64,000 nt of DNA from Halichoerus grypus. Its lineage: Eukaryota > Chordata > Mammalia > Carnivora > Phocidae. This document shows positions 22,821 to 35,004 of this stretch, one piece after another. Where the stretch lies: NCBI RefSeq assembly GCF_964656455.1, contig NC_135726.1, positions 4,102,001-4,166,000 of the forward strand, given 5' to 3'. Both the position numbers and the translations under genes were made by a program. Under the pieces are notes generated by a model. It was not told where the DNA came from and made no database searches. It saw only the letters and a program-made list of their open reading frames with translations. Position 1 is the first letter of the stretch. Every line of letters begins with the position of its first letter.

Positions 22821-23353
22821 CTAAGTATTGGCAGTAAGGAAGTGTAAAGGAAATGAAACAGACACTCCAAATTTCTGAAAGGTACAGTAAACCCAAAGCA
22901 TATAAAACTAAGTAAGCCAATGACACTGAAAGACTTACATATGTAAACATAAAAAGGAATAAACCAAATAACCATGAGGATAACCGCCCTGTGATTTCCA
23001 CGTAAGGGTTTACTCTGCAATCAGCATTTACGTACAAAAACTTGATTCGACCTAGATAAATCAATTAAAACAACATTTCCAATTGTAAGTGGACACGCTG
23101 CCCCATTCATCAGGGCCAGGCTAATGAAAATAAAAGTCGCCTGATTCTGTCACTCACCAGTCAACAATCATCTTTTTTTGCGGTCAGGAATTAAGTCTGT
23201 TTATAAGCAAGGTAGGCAGACTAAGCAAGGAACCAAGTTCTTGGACTCAAACTTGAGGGGAGAGGCCCCTCTGCAGCTGCACGAAGTCAAAGGCACAGGA
23301 GGAAGAGAGAAGTGCAGCCAGCCGGCCGTGGGGACAGCACTTGAGAAGGATAC
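22821..23353 (-). other. USP10: USP10 intron 5, probable U12-type (minor spliceosome) GT-AG intron
   Basis: The donor on the minus strand, GTATCCTTC (23353-23345), matches the U12 5' splice-site consensus RTATCCTTT at 8 of 9 positions. TTCCTTACT at 22841-22833 matches the U12 branch-point consensus TTCCTTRAY at 8 of 9. Its candidate branch A at 22835 is 15 nt from the exon 6 start. The acceptor CCAATACTTAG has no polypyrimidine tract. The intron is 533 nt and lies in phase 0 directly after the catalytic Cys box. Confidence 0.75.
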
Positions 23354-23445
23354 AGCGTTAATGTAGCACCAGTTTCCTTTATTGATCAGCCCACGGGGTT
23401 GCAATGACACTGGTTTATGTATTAGGGTTACATTCTCCAGTAACT
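23354..23445 (-). CDS. USP10: USP10 coding exon 5 (residues 398-428), catalytic Cys box
   Basis: This 92-nt exon after acceptor CTCTTTCAG completes Glu398, then encodes [20 protein letters not shown] followed by [10 protein letters not shown]. The GNWCYINA stretch is the USP Cys box. Cys424 is the nucleophile that attacks the ubiquitin isopeptide bond. The exon ends with complete codon GCT at a donor reading GTATCCTTC, which matches the U12-type consensus far better than the U2 one. Confidence 0.96.
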
Positions 23446-24289
23446 CTGAAAGAGTGAAGAAGCATATTTAAAGAAGTTAATGACATCTAGTGAATAACAT
23501 GGAAGTAAATTCTTATACTCTGGCGGAGTGATAAAAACCCCTTCGAGAGACCACATATCCAAAGAGGAGGCACACTGTGTGGAAGCTGCGTGCTATCCAA
23601 CACCACGTACGATACTTAAGGATTAAAAATTTTTAAAAGTATCTCCCCCCCCCCCCAATAAACACCAACATTTATTTATCTTTCTGTGGGAATGTAACTG
23701 GGGAACACAACAACTATTTTAACAAGCAGCAGAAAAGGCTGAGATACATGGCTAACAGAGGTGACAGAGATCTAAGAGACACAGGCTTCTCCCGGGCACG
23801 ATGAGGGCAAGGCGGGCCTTGCTAACAGTGCAGACCCTCAGACACCAGTTACGGAGGAGTCCACGGGCAGAACCCGAGCCTCAGCCGGTGGGAACCCCCA
23901 GCACCTACTAGGGCACCCAACGCACCACAGCGGGCGATCAACCACTGTTCAGTGAAGGACAATACTCCTTTTCGGGACAACTGTCTCATACTAAATAAAT
24001 TGTATTTTTCAATAGAATTCCAATTTATGGAATGTTTTGGATGCCGGAATGCCCTTACTCCATTTAGAAACACACTTATCCTCAGATTCGTCCTCTGACA
24101 TCCCTCTTTTCTACAGCCTTCAGACAGATGTGAATGCCATGTTCATATAATGCTTTAATACTTTAATTAAATGCTTTAAATATTTTTTTCAGAAATGCTT
24201 TAAAACAAGACAAAGTCTCCCCATGTCCCATTATGAATCTTGTACCAGTGACAGCTACAAGTTATGGACACCTTCTACACTCAACAAGT

Positions 24290-24483
24290 GCTTTACAACT
24301 TACGCTTGGTAACTGGCTGCACTTAATCCTTAGTAATCCAGGAGAACCACCACTATCCCCCTTTCCCCAGTAAGGAAACGGGAGTCCCTGAAACGTTAAC
24401 TAGCTTGCCTATGATCACTCAGGAGCTATGTAGTGCAGCCAGGGCCTAAAATCCATGATCTGTGGCCATTCCACACTGCCTCC
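24290..24483 (-). repeat. MIR SINE
   Basis: Reverse-complement MIR order: CACTTAATCCTTAGTAATCC, CTATCCCCCTTTCCCCAGTAAGGAAACG, TTAACTAGCTTGCCTATGATCACTCAGGAGCTATGTAGTGCAG. These match the 'ttaatcctca ... ccattttacag ... aaggtcacacagctag' blocks. Confidence 0.75.
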
Positions 24484-24924
24484 GTTTACTTTTAAACTGT
24501 GTACCAGAAAAGGAAAAGTAAGTACGTGTACATGGGATGCCAGCATCCATCCAAGGCATCACTCCAACAAAAGTAGCCTTTCCATTCCAAAACACAGTTG
24601 GACTGGGAGGTCTCAGACTTAAGCATTAGCAGAAGAAGTTAATTTGCAGAATTCTAATGTCTGCATGCACGCACATATACACCCTCCCTCCCTCCCTCCT
24701 CTGAGAGTAAATGCCCTCTTTCCTCTAACTGAGGAAGCACAGAGAATAATTTCCCCATTTATAAAAAGTAAAGCATTACAGGCTCAAAAAAACCCAATGG
24801 GATCTATTCAATTAGTCTGGGCTTATAAAGCTCTTCTCATCTCTCTCCTACCATGGGGCACAGTACCGGGCTTCAGTGAGGACCACATCAGTTAGAACTC
24901 AACTACAAGCTCCACGTGAGAGCC

Positions 24925-25150
24925 CCCAGCACAGACAGGACCAGGCATGTGGTGAACACTGTGCCGGGGGCCTCATCCACACTGTTCATAATCATCCTCA
25001 CGACGCTATCAAGGAGACACAGTTATCCTCCTCGCTTTACAGGTGAGAACACAGAGGTCCAGAGGCTTAGGGAACCGGTAAAGGCTGTGTACCTGAGCAG
25101 ACACGGGGCCCAGGTCTGCACTCCCTCTCACAAGGTAACGGGCTCCGCTC
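24925..25150 (-). repeat. MIR SINE
   Basis: Reverse-complement MIR blocks are visible: ATAATCATCCTCACGACGCTATCAAGGAGACA, CTCGCTTTACAGGTGAGAACACAGAGGTCCAGAGGCTTAGGGAA and CAGGTCTGCACTCCCTCTC. Confidence 0.75.
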
Positions 25151-25876
25151 TACAACCCCTCCACTCAAAGGTTTCCGTACTAACTTGCCTCGCGGGCTTG
25201 GGACCTCCCACTTACAACGGAGCTGTCCACTTGTCTCTGACGCGTGTTGCCACGACAGTCCACACTCTCCAGTGTGTGCCAAAGACCGGCAATTATTTAA
25301 TATAATTACTCCGTAAAAAAAATCTGTGCATTTTCAAATAAGCATCAATCCCAAATGAATACTCTAGCATGGCCCTGTGAATCTTTGCCATAGCACTTTT
25401 ATATCTACAGTCATATTAAGTTTTTACATAACCATAAGACTCAAAATCAACTGCCCTCCTACCACAAGGACCTCTTGTTAAATGACCTGCTATCATTCGC
25501 CGAGCCCGGCCTGGGCACCGGGTCCTGGAAGCACAGAGGTGACTAAAAGGCGGCCCTGCGGCAGGAGAGCTTGTGGCCCAGTGAAGAAGGGAAAACCCAG
25601 TGCAGGCTAAGCTGAAGGAGGATCCGTGGAGGGGATGCTCAGCCCAATCCACAGACTGGAGAAACCGTGAGGCGGCCAGGGGCCAATGACAGCAAACAGC
25701 AGCTGACACCACAAGGGCCCTGGCTGGGGTGATGGTGCCTTCCACCCGGAAGAGTAGGTTTCTTTTTGTTTTGTACAGTGATGAGATCACAAGTTTAGTT
25801 TCAGAGGCGCTGATAAGAGGTACCCAGATTACACCAGTCAACAGTGTACTTACACCCACAGAGCAGCAAGTAACAG

Positions 25877-25879
<3 letters not shown>

Positions 25880-25911
<32 letters not shown>
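25880..25911. repeat. (AC)16 microsatellite
   Basis: Sixteen uninterrupted AC dinucleotides, likely polymorphic. Confidence 0.97.
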
Positions 25912-25913
<2 letters not shown>

Positions 25914-27089
25914 GCTTGGGGCTGGCACTGTACATCCTGACGACACATACGTCAAGAGGAGTGATGTGTCAGGAGTGGAGTCCTAAGTACCAGCCATGTC
26001 TAAGGGACAGGCCAAGAAGAACCTGTACCATCTAGAAGGACAAGGCAGTTTGAATTCGTAGTGGAGGTGGAAGCAGGTTCTAGGGCTCCAAAGAGGGAAG
26101 CGCAGAGTGGAGCCGCCGGAAGCAGGCCCGAGTGAGACAGGATGGGGTCACTAAGAGGCTCACAGGACTGTGGGAGGGAGGGAGCCGGGAAGGGCAGACT
26201 CACCACAGTTTATGGTGGGGAAGACAGGAAACAGCAACCTCAATTTCTTCTGATGATAGGGAAAGAGCAACAGCTTCTAGGGTAGGGGTAGGGGCAAAAA
26301 CGTGGGGAGGGGGTAGTTTAGGGACAGTAATCCCTGTTTAGTACAGACACTGAAGGAAAATGGAAAGAAAATAACCAGGAACTGAAATATAAGGTCTGAA
26401 ACTTCCCTCCCATGTTAACTGTCTCAACAGATTCAAATACATGTTTATAGCTGGTCAAAAGTACTTTGAATTAGTATCTTATGAAATAATAAAAAAAATA
26501 ACTTATGACAAGGCCAACACCACTCTCAAGAGGGAAAGAGGTGCAAAAATAGGAAGAACTAACTGCCCTAAGCTCCACAGGAAAACGCATCTCCTCTTAG
26601 GTTTGTTCCTGAGCTACATGCCCACAATGACGTGCACACCTGCAGGGTGAAACCCTCAGGCCTATGCAATCAGAGAATATATCCCATTTAAAACTAACCA
26701 GTAGCTGACTTCTTTCCATCATTTATCTGGGAAGCAGCGTGTACTGGTTGGACAGAAACCTTTAGTTTCTACATCAACCCTTCCCTTGAAGCAATACCAG
26801 CTCCTGGCCATTGTTTTGGGTTCACTTATTTTAAGAAACAGGCAGGAAAAAAGCAGTTTCACTGTTTGGCTTCTACAATCTTAAACTCAAGTCTCTGAGC
26901 ATCACCTAGTGGTTTGCTCAATAACTGCAAGTAGCAAAACATTCCAAATAGCCATCTATCCACAAAATGAACAAGGTCAAAAGTCAGACACATAATGTGG
27001 AGCAAAATGACACTCGGGACATTTATCAGAGAATGTACTGAACTAGCTTCAAGTCTTTAACATTCTTTAAAAGAGCCTCTGGTACAGGG

Positions 27090-27275
27090 GTGCCTGGTGG
27101 GTCAGTTAAGCGTCTGCCTTTGGCTCAGGTCATGATTCTGGAGTCCCAGGACTGAGTCCTGCAGCGGACTCCCCACTCAGAACGGAGTCTGCTTCTCCCT
27201 CTGACCCTCCCCCCTCTCATGCTCTCTCACTCTCTCTCAAATAAATATTTTTAAAATAAAATAAAATAAATAAAC
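27090..27275 (+). mobile_element. CAN-SINE, first of a tandem pair
   Basis: Head GGTGCCTGGTGGGTCAG, CT-rich body and A-rich tail with AATAAATA. Target-site copies lie at 27069-27089 (left) and 27276-27296 (right), 21 identical bases. Confidence 0.92.
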
Positions 27276-27296
27276 AAAAGAGCCTCTGGTACAGGG

Positions 27297-27493
27297 ACGC
27301 CTGGCGGCTCAGTCGGTTGAGCGGCCAACTCTTGATTTCACTTCTGGTCGTGATCTCGGGGTCCCGGGGATCGAACCCCGCTTTGGGCTCTCTGCGCTCA
27401 GTGAGGAGTCTGCTTGAGATTTTCTTTCTCCCTCTGGTCCTCCCCCTGTTCACTCACTCTCTCAGTGCTCTCGCTCTAAAATAAATCTTTTAA
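27297..27493 (+). mobile_element. CAN-SINE, second of a tandem pair
   Basis: Head GACGCCTGGCGGCTCAGTCG, body with GGGGATCGAACCCC, tail CTAAAATAAATC. Its left flank is the second target-site copy (27276-27296) and its right flank a third, shorter copy AAAAGAGCCTCTGGT at 27494-27508. The two SINEs differ in body type, so this is two insertions and not a duplication of one element. Confidence 0.92.
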
Positions 27494-28284
27494 AAAAGAG
27501 CCTCTGGTGTAATAGTCGTAAGTTTGTAGATTAATATCTTTAAAGACTCAGAACATGCAGAGAAGAAACACTGAACAATCTAGATTTTCCTTAATCATAA
27601 TGCTGCTATTCTAGAAAAACCTTCTCTACACGGGCAAGTCTTACATAAGCTACAACAGAGTACCACTGTCGGGAGTGTCTTCCAGCTAGCCTAAACACCA
27701 CTCTCAAAGTAGGACGGACGGACCAGAACGGAAGCAGCCTTCCCTGAAGGCACCTAGAGCTGGACGCGGCCTTCCTCCCCGGCAGCAGGCACCATGCACT
27801 CCACCTTGTACCAGAGGTGCGCAGCTCCTTCCAGACAACTCCCTCACACTGCTCATGCTCTGCTGAGTCCTCCCTGGCCAGGTAACAGAACTTCCAGGCC
27901 TTCTTTGTCCCAGCCTCATCCTGCCGTCCCAAGGTTCCAGCAGATCTCCTACTGGCCCCTGGACCCCAAAGCCCTCTGCAAAGATTACTGCTCTTTCTGC
28001 TACTAAGAGCAGACATCTGTGCCTGCCCTATCTTATTCTTTAGACGACACTCATGACAAGGCCGATTATTACTCACTGACCGAGATAGTGGGTGGCCTAC
28101 ACAAAGTACTTATTAAGAGTGCGGGGGGTGCATTAAACATCTGGAGACTAAAGTTGTTGGTTATGGTAAATGACTCCATTCGAGCTTATTAGAAATGACC
28201 CAGTGGACTTTGAAAGTCATTCTATCACATTGTTCACAAAGCCTCCAGGTACCCCATGAAGGAGACAAGAGCCCAGGAAGACAA

Positions 28285-28482
28285 ACCAGACAACCAGAGT
28301 TCAAAGCCTGGCTCTGCCACTTCATTTTGCAACCTGGAACGGAAGACCTCTCTCCTCCCTTACAACAGAGCCAGCAAACCACACCATGCCCGGCTGCAGT
28401 GAAGACATGAAATAATGTAATAGGTGTGTAGAACACCTAGCAGGACGGCCAGCTCATCACTGGCACTGATAATCCTTATTAG
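28285..28482 (+). repeat. MIR SINE
   Basis: GAGTTCAAAGCCTGGCTCTGCCACTTCATTTTGCAACCTGG, then GAAATAATGTAATAGGTGTGTAGAACACC and a tail ending CTGATAATCCTTATTA follow the MIR order. Confidence 0.75.
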
Positions 28483-28497
28483 AAAATGAAGAACTGG

Positions 28498-28706
28498 GGC
28501 ACGAGGGTGGCTCAGTTGGTTAAGCATCCAGCTCTTGATTTTCAGCTCAGGTCATGATCTCAGGGTCCTGGGATCGAGCCCCATATTGAACCCCACGTCA
28601 GGCTCCGCACTCAGGGTGGAGTCAGCTTGAGGATTTCTCCCCTGCTCCCTCTGCCCCTCCCCGCCACTCACTCTCACGGGCTCCCCCCCCCAACAATAAA
28701 TCAATC
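28498..28706 (+). mobile_element. CAN-SINE, older copy, first of an adjacent pair
   Basis: Head GGGCACGAGGGTGGCTCAG, body with GGGATCGAGCCCC, then AACAATAAATCAATCA. It is more diverged than its neighbour, and it has a small internal insertion (ATATTGAACCCCACG). Confidence 0.9.
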
Positions 28707-28905
28707 AGGGGCGCCTGGGTGGCTCAGTCGTTAAGCATCTGCCTTCGGCTCAGGTCATGATCTCAGGTTCCTGGGATCAAGCCCCGCATCGGGCTCCCTG
28801 CTCAGCAGAAAGCCTGCTTCTCCCTCTCCCACTCCCCCTGCTTGTGGAGTTCCCTCTCTCGCTGTGTCTCTGTCTGTCAAATAAATAAAATCTTTAAAAA
28901 TCAAT
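28707..28905 (+). mobile_element. CAN-SINE, younger copy inserted in the tail of the preceding one
   Basis: Near-consensus head GGGGCGCCTGGGTGGCTCAG through AAATAAATAAAATCTTTAAAAA. It sits between AATCAATCA on the left and an expanded (AATC)n run at 28900-28919, suggesting insertion into the older tail. Confidence 0.92.
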
Positions 28906-31900
28906 CAATCAATCAATCTAGGGGAAAAAACCGATGTAGATGGGAAGAGAAAGAGAAAGAAAACTTATGGGAAACTTTAAGTGAACCAACCGTTTTCAGT
29001 ACTCTAATAAGTTAAATTACTTAAAATTAAGTGTTGAACATTTTGTGAATATATATAGTTCTATTTCAAAAGACATAAAAGCTTGTAAAAAACACCTTGT
29101 CTAGGATTTTCTCTTAAGAAACAAATACCGAAACAATGTCAAGTTTTGGTTTTGTAACATAGCGTATATTGGGCCTTTCCCCCTCAAGAATTTCAGTAAC
29201 CATAAACTGAGCCAGACACCAACGTTTGACAAAGTATGTCAGTGTACTCCCTCCTCTTCTCCCGCCTAGTGAAACACACACGCGCGCACGCGCATGTACT
29301 GATAATCCTTATTCTTGTCCACAGTCACCTGTCATTATTACCGAATCCTACTGCTGTAATTCAAGTCAATTACTCTGGACTTGCAGACAAGCCAGTAGGA
29401 TAACTGCTTTTAATGTTTTGGTGTAACTCTTGGCTCCAGTTCCATTTACTATTGTATTCCTATCCTGAAGTCCAACAAGCACTGTAATTACTGAGGTCAA
29501 AAGCATCAAGGCCAGGCAGGGCGCTGCCAAAGGACAGAAGGCAGGGCACTTCCTGAGCTTGAGGCTCGAAGACTGACGGGTGCTGCGAAGTAATCACTGC
29601 TGGTTCTCTATCTCACCTTCTTCTGGGACAAAAAATCAGAGGTTGACTGTAATAACAAACTTCTCCAGAGGCCTTTCCAATTCATTACTGTCCATGTAAC
29701 TTCCTACTTAGATCCACTGAGACGGCAACCTCAGGGAGGACGGCCTCCTGAACCCACCCTCTCACAGGGCTGGTGGGGCTGCCCAAAACAGTATAACCAG
29801 AGTGGCACAGAAGGCCAGAACGACTCCATAGCACATGAAAGGTACAAAACTGAAACTGGTGTCTTCACTTCTGTAACAGTTTAAACATTAGATGGCTGGA
29901 TTAAAATTCAACTTTCTTATGAAATCTGCCGACGGACAGAAGACCTTGAGTGGTTAAACAGCCTTTCTTATAGTTCAAGACATACACAGTAGCTCACGTA
30001 TGTTGCCACAAATCATTCCCATGAAATGATTTACAAACTCAGTGGCAACACTTGCACTGTGAACTTTTAAGTCAATATAAGGCAGGATTATTTTTACACG
30101 TACTTTACGCATCAAATTTTGTTTTCCTAAAATTGGATGTAGAGGTCACATTACCATTTAAGTTCTATGAAAATACAAGGTAAGAACTCTCCTTGATTCT
30201 TAAGGCCAAGTAAGTGGCCTGTAGTCAACATCCTGATGCTGCTGACCTGCTTTTCTGTCCCCTTCCTCAACTACCCAGAACACCCTGCAAGTGTTTCTGT
30301 TTTCCTCGTTACATCACTTGGGAAGAACACGTGCTAGCTAGCTTGGTTACCTAATCAGGTGGAGGACAGCAAAGTAACCAATAAGTACCGCTGTCTATTG
30401 GCTATAAATCAACGTATGCTTTATAAGTGGAGGGGCCTCAATTCAGTTCTAGAAGACAGAGACATCATAAATACCAGCAAGAATATATACACACTGAATC
30501 AGATAGGGACTGAACTCTCCACCCACAGGCATGGATTCCTACAAACAGGTCCTATACCTTTTCAGCTTAGGGTATGCTACATTATCACTACTTTTGCTAT
30601 TTTGGACAATTTGAAAAGGAAATGAAAAATATTTAAGAATACATTTACCAAAGAAGACGTTAAGTATAAATATAAGCCACCAAAGATGATCAATCACAAG
30701 GTATGTATTTGTTTACATTTAAAATAAATATGGACACAGGAATTCATTTTTCTGAGCAGATCCAACTTGTAATGATTTTGTTGCTCTCTAGGAACAAATC
30801 TTAAGATATAAAACCGTGCAAAATCATATATTAAATAGGTTTTGACTAAAACTCGTAATAAATGGTATGACTAGGTGTTTCAATTTCCTCACAGAAAAGA
30901 TTTTTTTAGAGCTGTCAAAGACCTCAGTTTACTTCATTCTCTTTCCACTGAAATTGTAACTCGTTTTATGTGGGCCTTCAACCTAGTCCTTCTCCTTGCC
31001 CACCATTATTTCCACTCCTTTAAAACAAAATACATGGATGCAAGATTTTAAAAGCAAAACATAAAATACAAAATAGCTCTATTTGTGATTGGAAAGCATT
31101 TGATACAATTTAGGTTTGGGATATGACAAATGTTTCTTAGTAAAAACCCAGGAAAAGGTAAACGTTCATCACAAAGACATGTGTGCTTCATCGCAAGGTC
31201 ACATGCGTTGCCCCGGCTCTGGGCGCCGGCAATCCCTGTGCTACTTGCGTTCGTCACACTTACTCTCGAACATGGACAAATCTAATATTTTGCAACCACT
31301 TTCAAATACAAACTACTAAGATTTTCAAGTTTCTTGTTCTCACCTCCTGGTTCAGTTGTTCCTACTGAAAAGTGGAAAATGCTCCCTCTCAGAATGCCAA
31401 TAACCACTCGCTGAAACAAGGACCCCTCTGCAAGCCCATGCAGGCTTGTGTCGGTTCCCACTTCCTGCGGGGCTGGGGAAGGCACTCAGCACCTCAGGAC
31501 AAGTGCTCTTCCCTTCCAACTCCTTAAATCAGAGTTTACACTTAAGAAGAAACAGCCAATGGAGCAAAACGGTGACAGTCTAAACCAAGAAAGTAAAAGC
31601 AGAACCCGCTAAAGTAATGGATAAACAGTTACAAGTAATCACGAGCTGGCTGTATTTCCGTTCAAAATGCCTTATATGGTGTTCTTATTCTTTGTTTACA
31701 GTTGGTGTGTCCTATTTTGTATTTCACTGGTAGTTATACAAAAATTAGTTGGCATTTATGAAGCACAGACTTAATGATAGGGCAGAGAACGCAGAAATGT
31801 GGACATCCAAAATAAATGAATGTGGGCTTAAAAAAAAAAATCAACTGTGGATATTGATATTATTCTAAGAATTCAAAAAAAAGTAAACTTGATGTCTGAA

Positions 31901-33963
31901 ATGCTCCCTCCCTCTTTTCCCCATAGTTAATAAATATAATAACAACCATAAAAATTACTCTCTTAATAGAACCAGTTAGATGCTTATGCTAATTCTAGGA
32001 TAACCAACATCAATCAAGAGATCTTTTAATGGAACTAGCATCTCACACAGTTAAGTGCTGTTTAAAACAAGTGAGTCTACACTTAAAAGCATGCTCATTC
32101 AAGGGAAGTTTGTGGTAGTGGATCTTATAACAAACTGAATATAGTTCATCATTTTTATAAAGTAAACCTCTACGTAGGAGAATATGACAAAGGGGAAAAC
32201 TTCCAAGCAGCACCATTTTACCTAAGCTGTGTGTAATCCCAAGAGTCATTTAGTGTCGGCGCCGCTGCTGCGTGGTTTTATAGGAAGCAGCACTCAAAAC
32301 CGTCAGCAGCTACGTTCCAGATTTCTAAGGCTCCGTAAAAAGGCTCAAAAGAATGAAGTATTTTAAAAAGAACTACAGTTTTGCTCAGATAAGTAAAACA
32401 TCTTCTTAACTGGACTAATCACAGGATTAAGGAAATAAACCTGCTGGGGAGGCCCTGCCTCAACTCACAAATACTTGGACTGTGCCCAGCAATGCTCTCC
32501 CCCGCCCCCATACAAGTAGCTAAGAGCCTCCACAGCAGGTTACCTGCAAGTTAACAGCAGATGTGAGCAGGTGAGATTTTAACAAACGTACAACACAGCA
32601 AACTATGTATCAAACTACATTTAAAGTCATAGGATTAAAATGTTTCGAAACATTTAAAATGAAGTTTTTCTTATTTTAAATAAAGATTGAGAAAATTTCC
32701 TAGAAATGGGAGGTTTTTAGGAACAGAAGTATAACGCTTTCATAACTTTGAACTTAGAAAGCACATTTTTAAAAACATCCCACTAATGCATTTCTCATAT
32801 AGAGTTTAAAAATAAAACTTTTAACATACCGATCTATACGAAGGTTTACACTGTCTTATCCTGACTGTGACAGCTTTCTCTTGCAATGAATACATTCCAG
32901 AAGTTATAATAAAGAAACCACCTAACTTTAAAATATATAAATATAAAGCCCAAAATGACTGGCCTACCAATTATCTTCTCATTTCAAGAGAACTCGAGAC
33001 ACCAAGATTATTCAAAAGGATGTGTTGATGGAACTGTGACCATTCATAAAAGGGTGTGTATTGTGCAGCTTGCTACTGGAACTGATCCTCATCCTGGGAA
33101 CAGATGCTGTCAGGTGCTCCAAATGTTAAATCAGTACGTTTCACATAAAGCCTAAATGAGACAGCTTATTTTAAGTCAGCTAATGAGGCGAGAATCTGAG
33201 GAGCTTGCTGCTGAACTTCCTGGTATGGGGAAACCTGAAGAAATACTCTGGTTTCCGAGACATGCATACAGGTACACAGTCCCTGCGTTTCTGACTTCCT
33301 AGTTTAACTCAGAAACAACTGCAGATTATGCAGCTGTTTTTACTGAAATCTGCCCTCCTCCTGAGCCTGAGCACTCGAAACAAAGCATAAACTTTGGCTT
33401 AAATTGTTGCAGTTTTTCTTTTCCTGTCAACAGCTAACCTTGGTGTTCTACAACTGAGTAAAATCCATTTACTCAATCCAAAACAGGCAATAATAAGAAA
33501 AAAACCCAAATGCCTTCTTACATCCTCAGAAATACAGAACAGAAACAGCGCCAAGTGAGTCCAACTCAAGGATTACAAAGCAAAGGTGAACAACAGCTGT
33601 GACACGGATAGGACAAGGGCATTCAGCCCCTCGCTGGAGCAGAATTACTGGATCAAAAAGCAAGCACGTGGAAATGCACTCTGTCAACAGAGAAGAACTG
33701 GTAATAGACATGGAGTGTTCACTTAACATAAAGGTATGAGCCCCCCAACCCACCCGCATTGTGCGGAAGTATCATTTTACTTCTAGACAGAAAGCATTTA
33801 AGGCATAGACGGTCTTGAGAAATCCCTATGAGCACACAGGTCACCTACCACTGCTCTGGGTAACAATCCAGCACACAGTTTTATCAGCCCAGACAGCCTC
33901 AAACTTACTCAACAGGAGCAGAGATCTGCTCCCACCTGCACTTTCAACTCTTCTGAACTATAC

Positions 33964-35004
33964 CTGCAATCTTTATGGCTACAGGATCCTCTGAAACTGG
34001 AACAAGCCCTTCTTTGACTTCAATCTGCTTTTCAGAGACCAGGGGAGATGTGGCAGGAGGGGAATACTTAGTTTCCACAGAAGCCACGGGCAAGGAGGAA
34101 GAGGGCTTAGAATCATGAAAAAGACTGGCCCATGACTTAGGCTGGCTAGCAGGAGCGGTGCCCGCCGCAGAGGCCGGGGCGTCGGCAGCAAGGGAAGCGC
34201 TCTCGGCTTTAGCTGGGTCCGAGTCCGTGCTTTCCACAGTGTGCAACTCGACTCCATTGGCAGCTGAGCCCTCACCAGAGGATTCAAGTATTTGTCCATT
34301 AGCAACTCCAAGGTTTTCAGTAGTATGAGTTCCCATGTAAGGCTGAGCCACCGCTGTCCTCAACAGGCTGTCCCTGCCAGTCTCTGCAGGGAGGCAGGAC
34401 TGTTCCAGGTCAGCCCCGTGGCAGCCCTCGGGCTGCCCTGCAGTCCTCGCATCGCCGTCGAGGACTCCGGGGAAACGCCCACCAGGCACAGCGTCACTGA
34501 CGAAGTCCATGGAATCCTGAAGGCTGTTAAAAGTCCTGCGTGTCCCCGACAGGGGCACATCGCCCACTAACTCTGCATCCTCTGAGCCTACGCTGTTTGG
34601 GACTGCTGGATTGGCATGGCCATTGACCAGGGCTTCTGTGGGAATACCACCCTCACCACCATCCTTCAAGTAACTGTAATATCCTGGGGGACGTTTTTTC
34701 TTCTTTTTACGCTCCCTTTGTCCAAGACCACCCGCGACACCATCACTTTCTAAAACTTCCACCTCTGCGCTCGAACTGCCATCCAGGGCAAGAGCAGAGC
34801 CTGGGTACTGGCAGTCAACAGAGCTGTAGGTCACTTCTTTATCTAGGTCATCAGGGGTCTTTTTGGAAGTTGTGCAACTGAGAATAAATTCAGGGGCCTG
34901 AGGATTCAATGTGCTTGAAATACTGTAGTTCGGAGTTCTCGGCAAAGTGTCATTGGGTTCAATTACTTCATTAACGCCAAATTCAATTCTCTGATATTCT
35001 TGTC
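33964..35004 (-). CDS. USP10: USP10 coding exon 4 (residues 51-398), disordered regulatory region
   Basis: A single 1041-nt exon, open throughout, between acceptor TTTCTAAACAG and donor GTATAG. It begins [10 protein letters not shown] after a split Gly codon and ends DPVAIKIA plus one base. Residues about 78-92 ([15 protein letters not shown]) match the PAM2 motif that binds the MLLE domain of poly(A)-binding protein. A strongly basic stretch, [18 protein letters not shown], lies at about 147-164. The rest is Ser/Pro/Glu-rich low-complexity sequence, as expected for the N-terminal region that binds p53 and carries phosphorylation sites (family knowledge). The residues around 95-110 and 165-240 look most diverged from the human protein. 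Both boundaries are phase 1, so the exon is frame-neutral. The true residue at codon 71 is Leu (TTG), not a start. Confidence 0.98.

Larger units (their letters stand above)
23446..33963 (-). other. USP10: USP10 intron 4
   Basis: 10.5-kb intron. It holds two MIRs on the minus strand, an (AC)16 microsatellite, a tandem CAN-SINE pair near 27.1-27.5 kb, a MIR and a second adjacent SINE pair near 28.3-28.9 kb. The span 28.95-33.96 kb is AT-rich, and I recognise nothing in it apart from an alternating purine-pyrimidine tract at 29275-29294. Confidence 0.85.

Noticed and set aside
34292..34570. Open frames overlapping exon 4 in other frames and on the other strand
   Set aside because: Shadows of the GC-rich USP10 coding exon.
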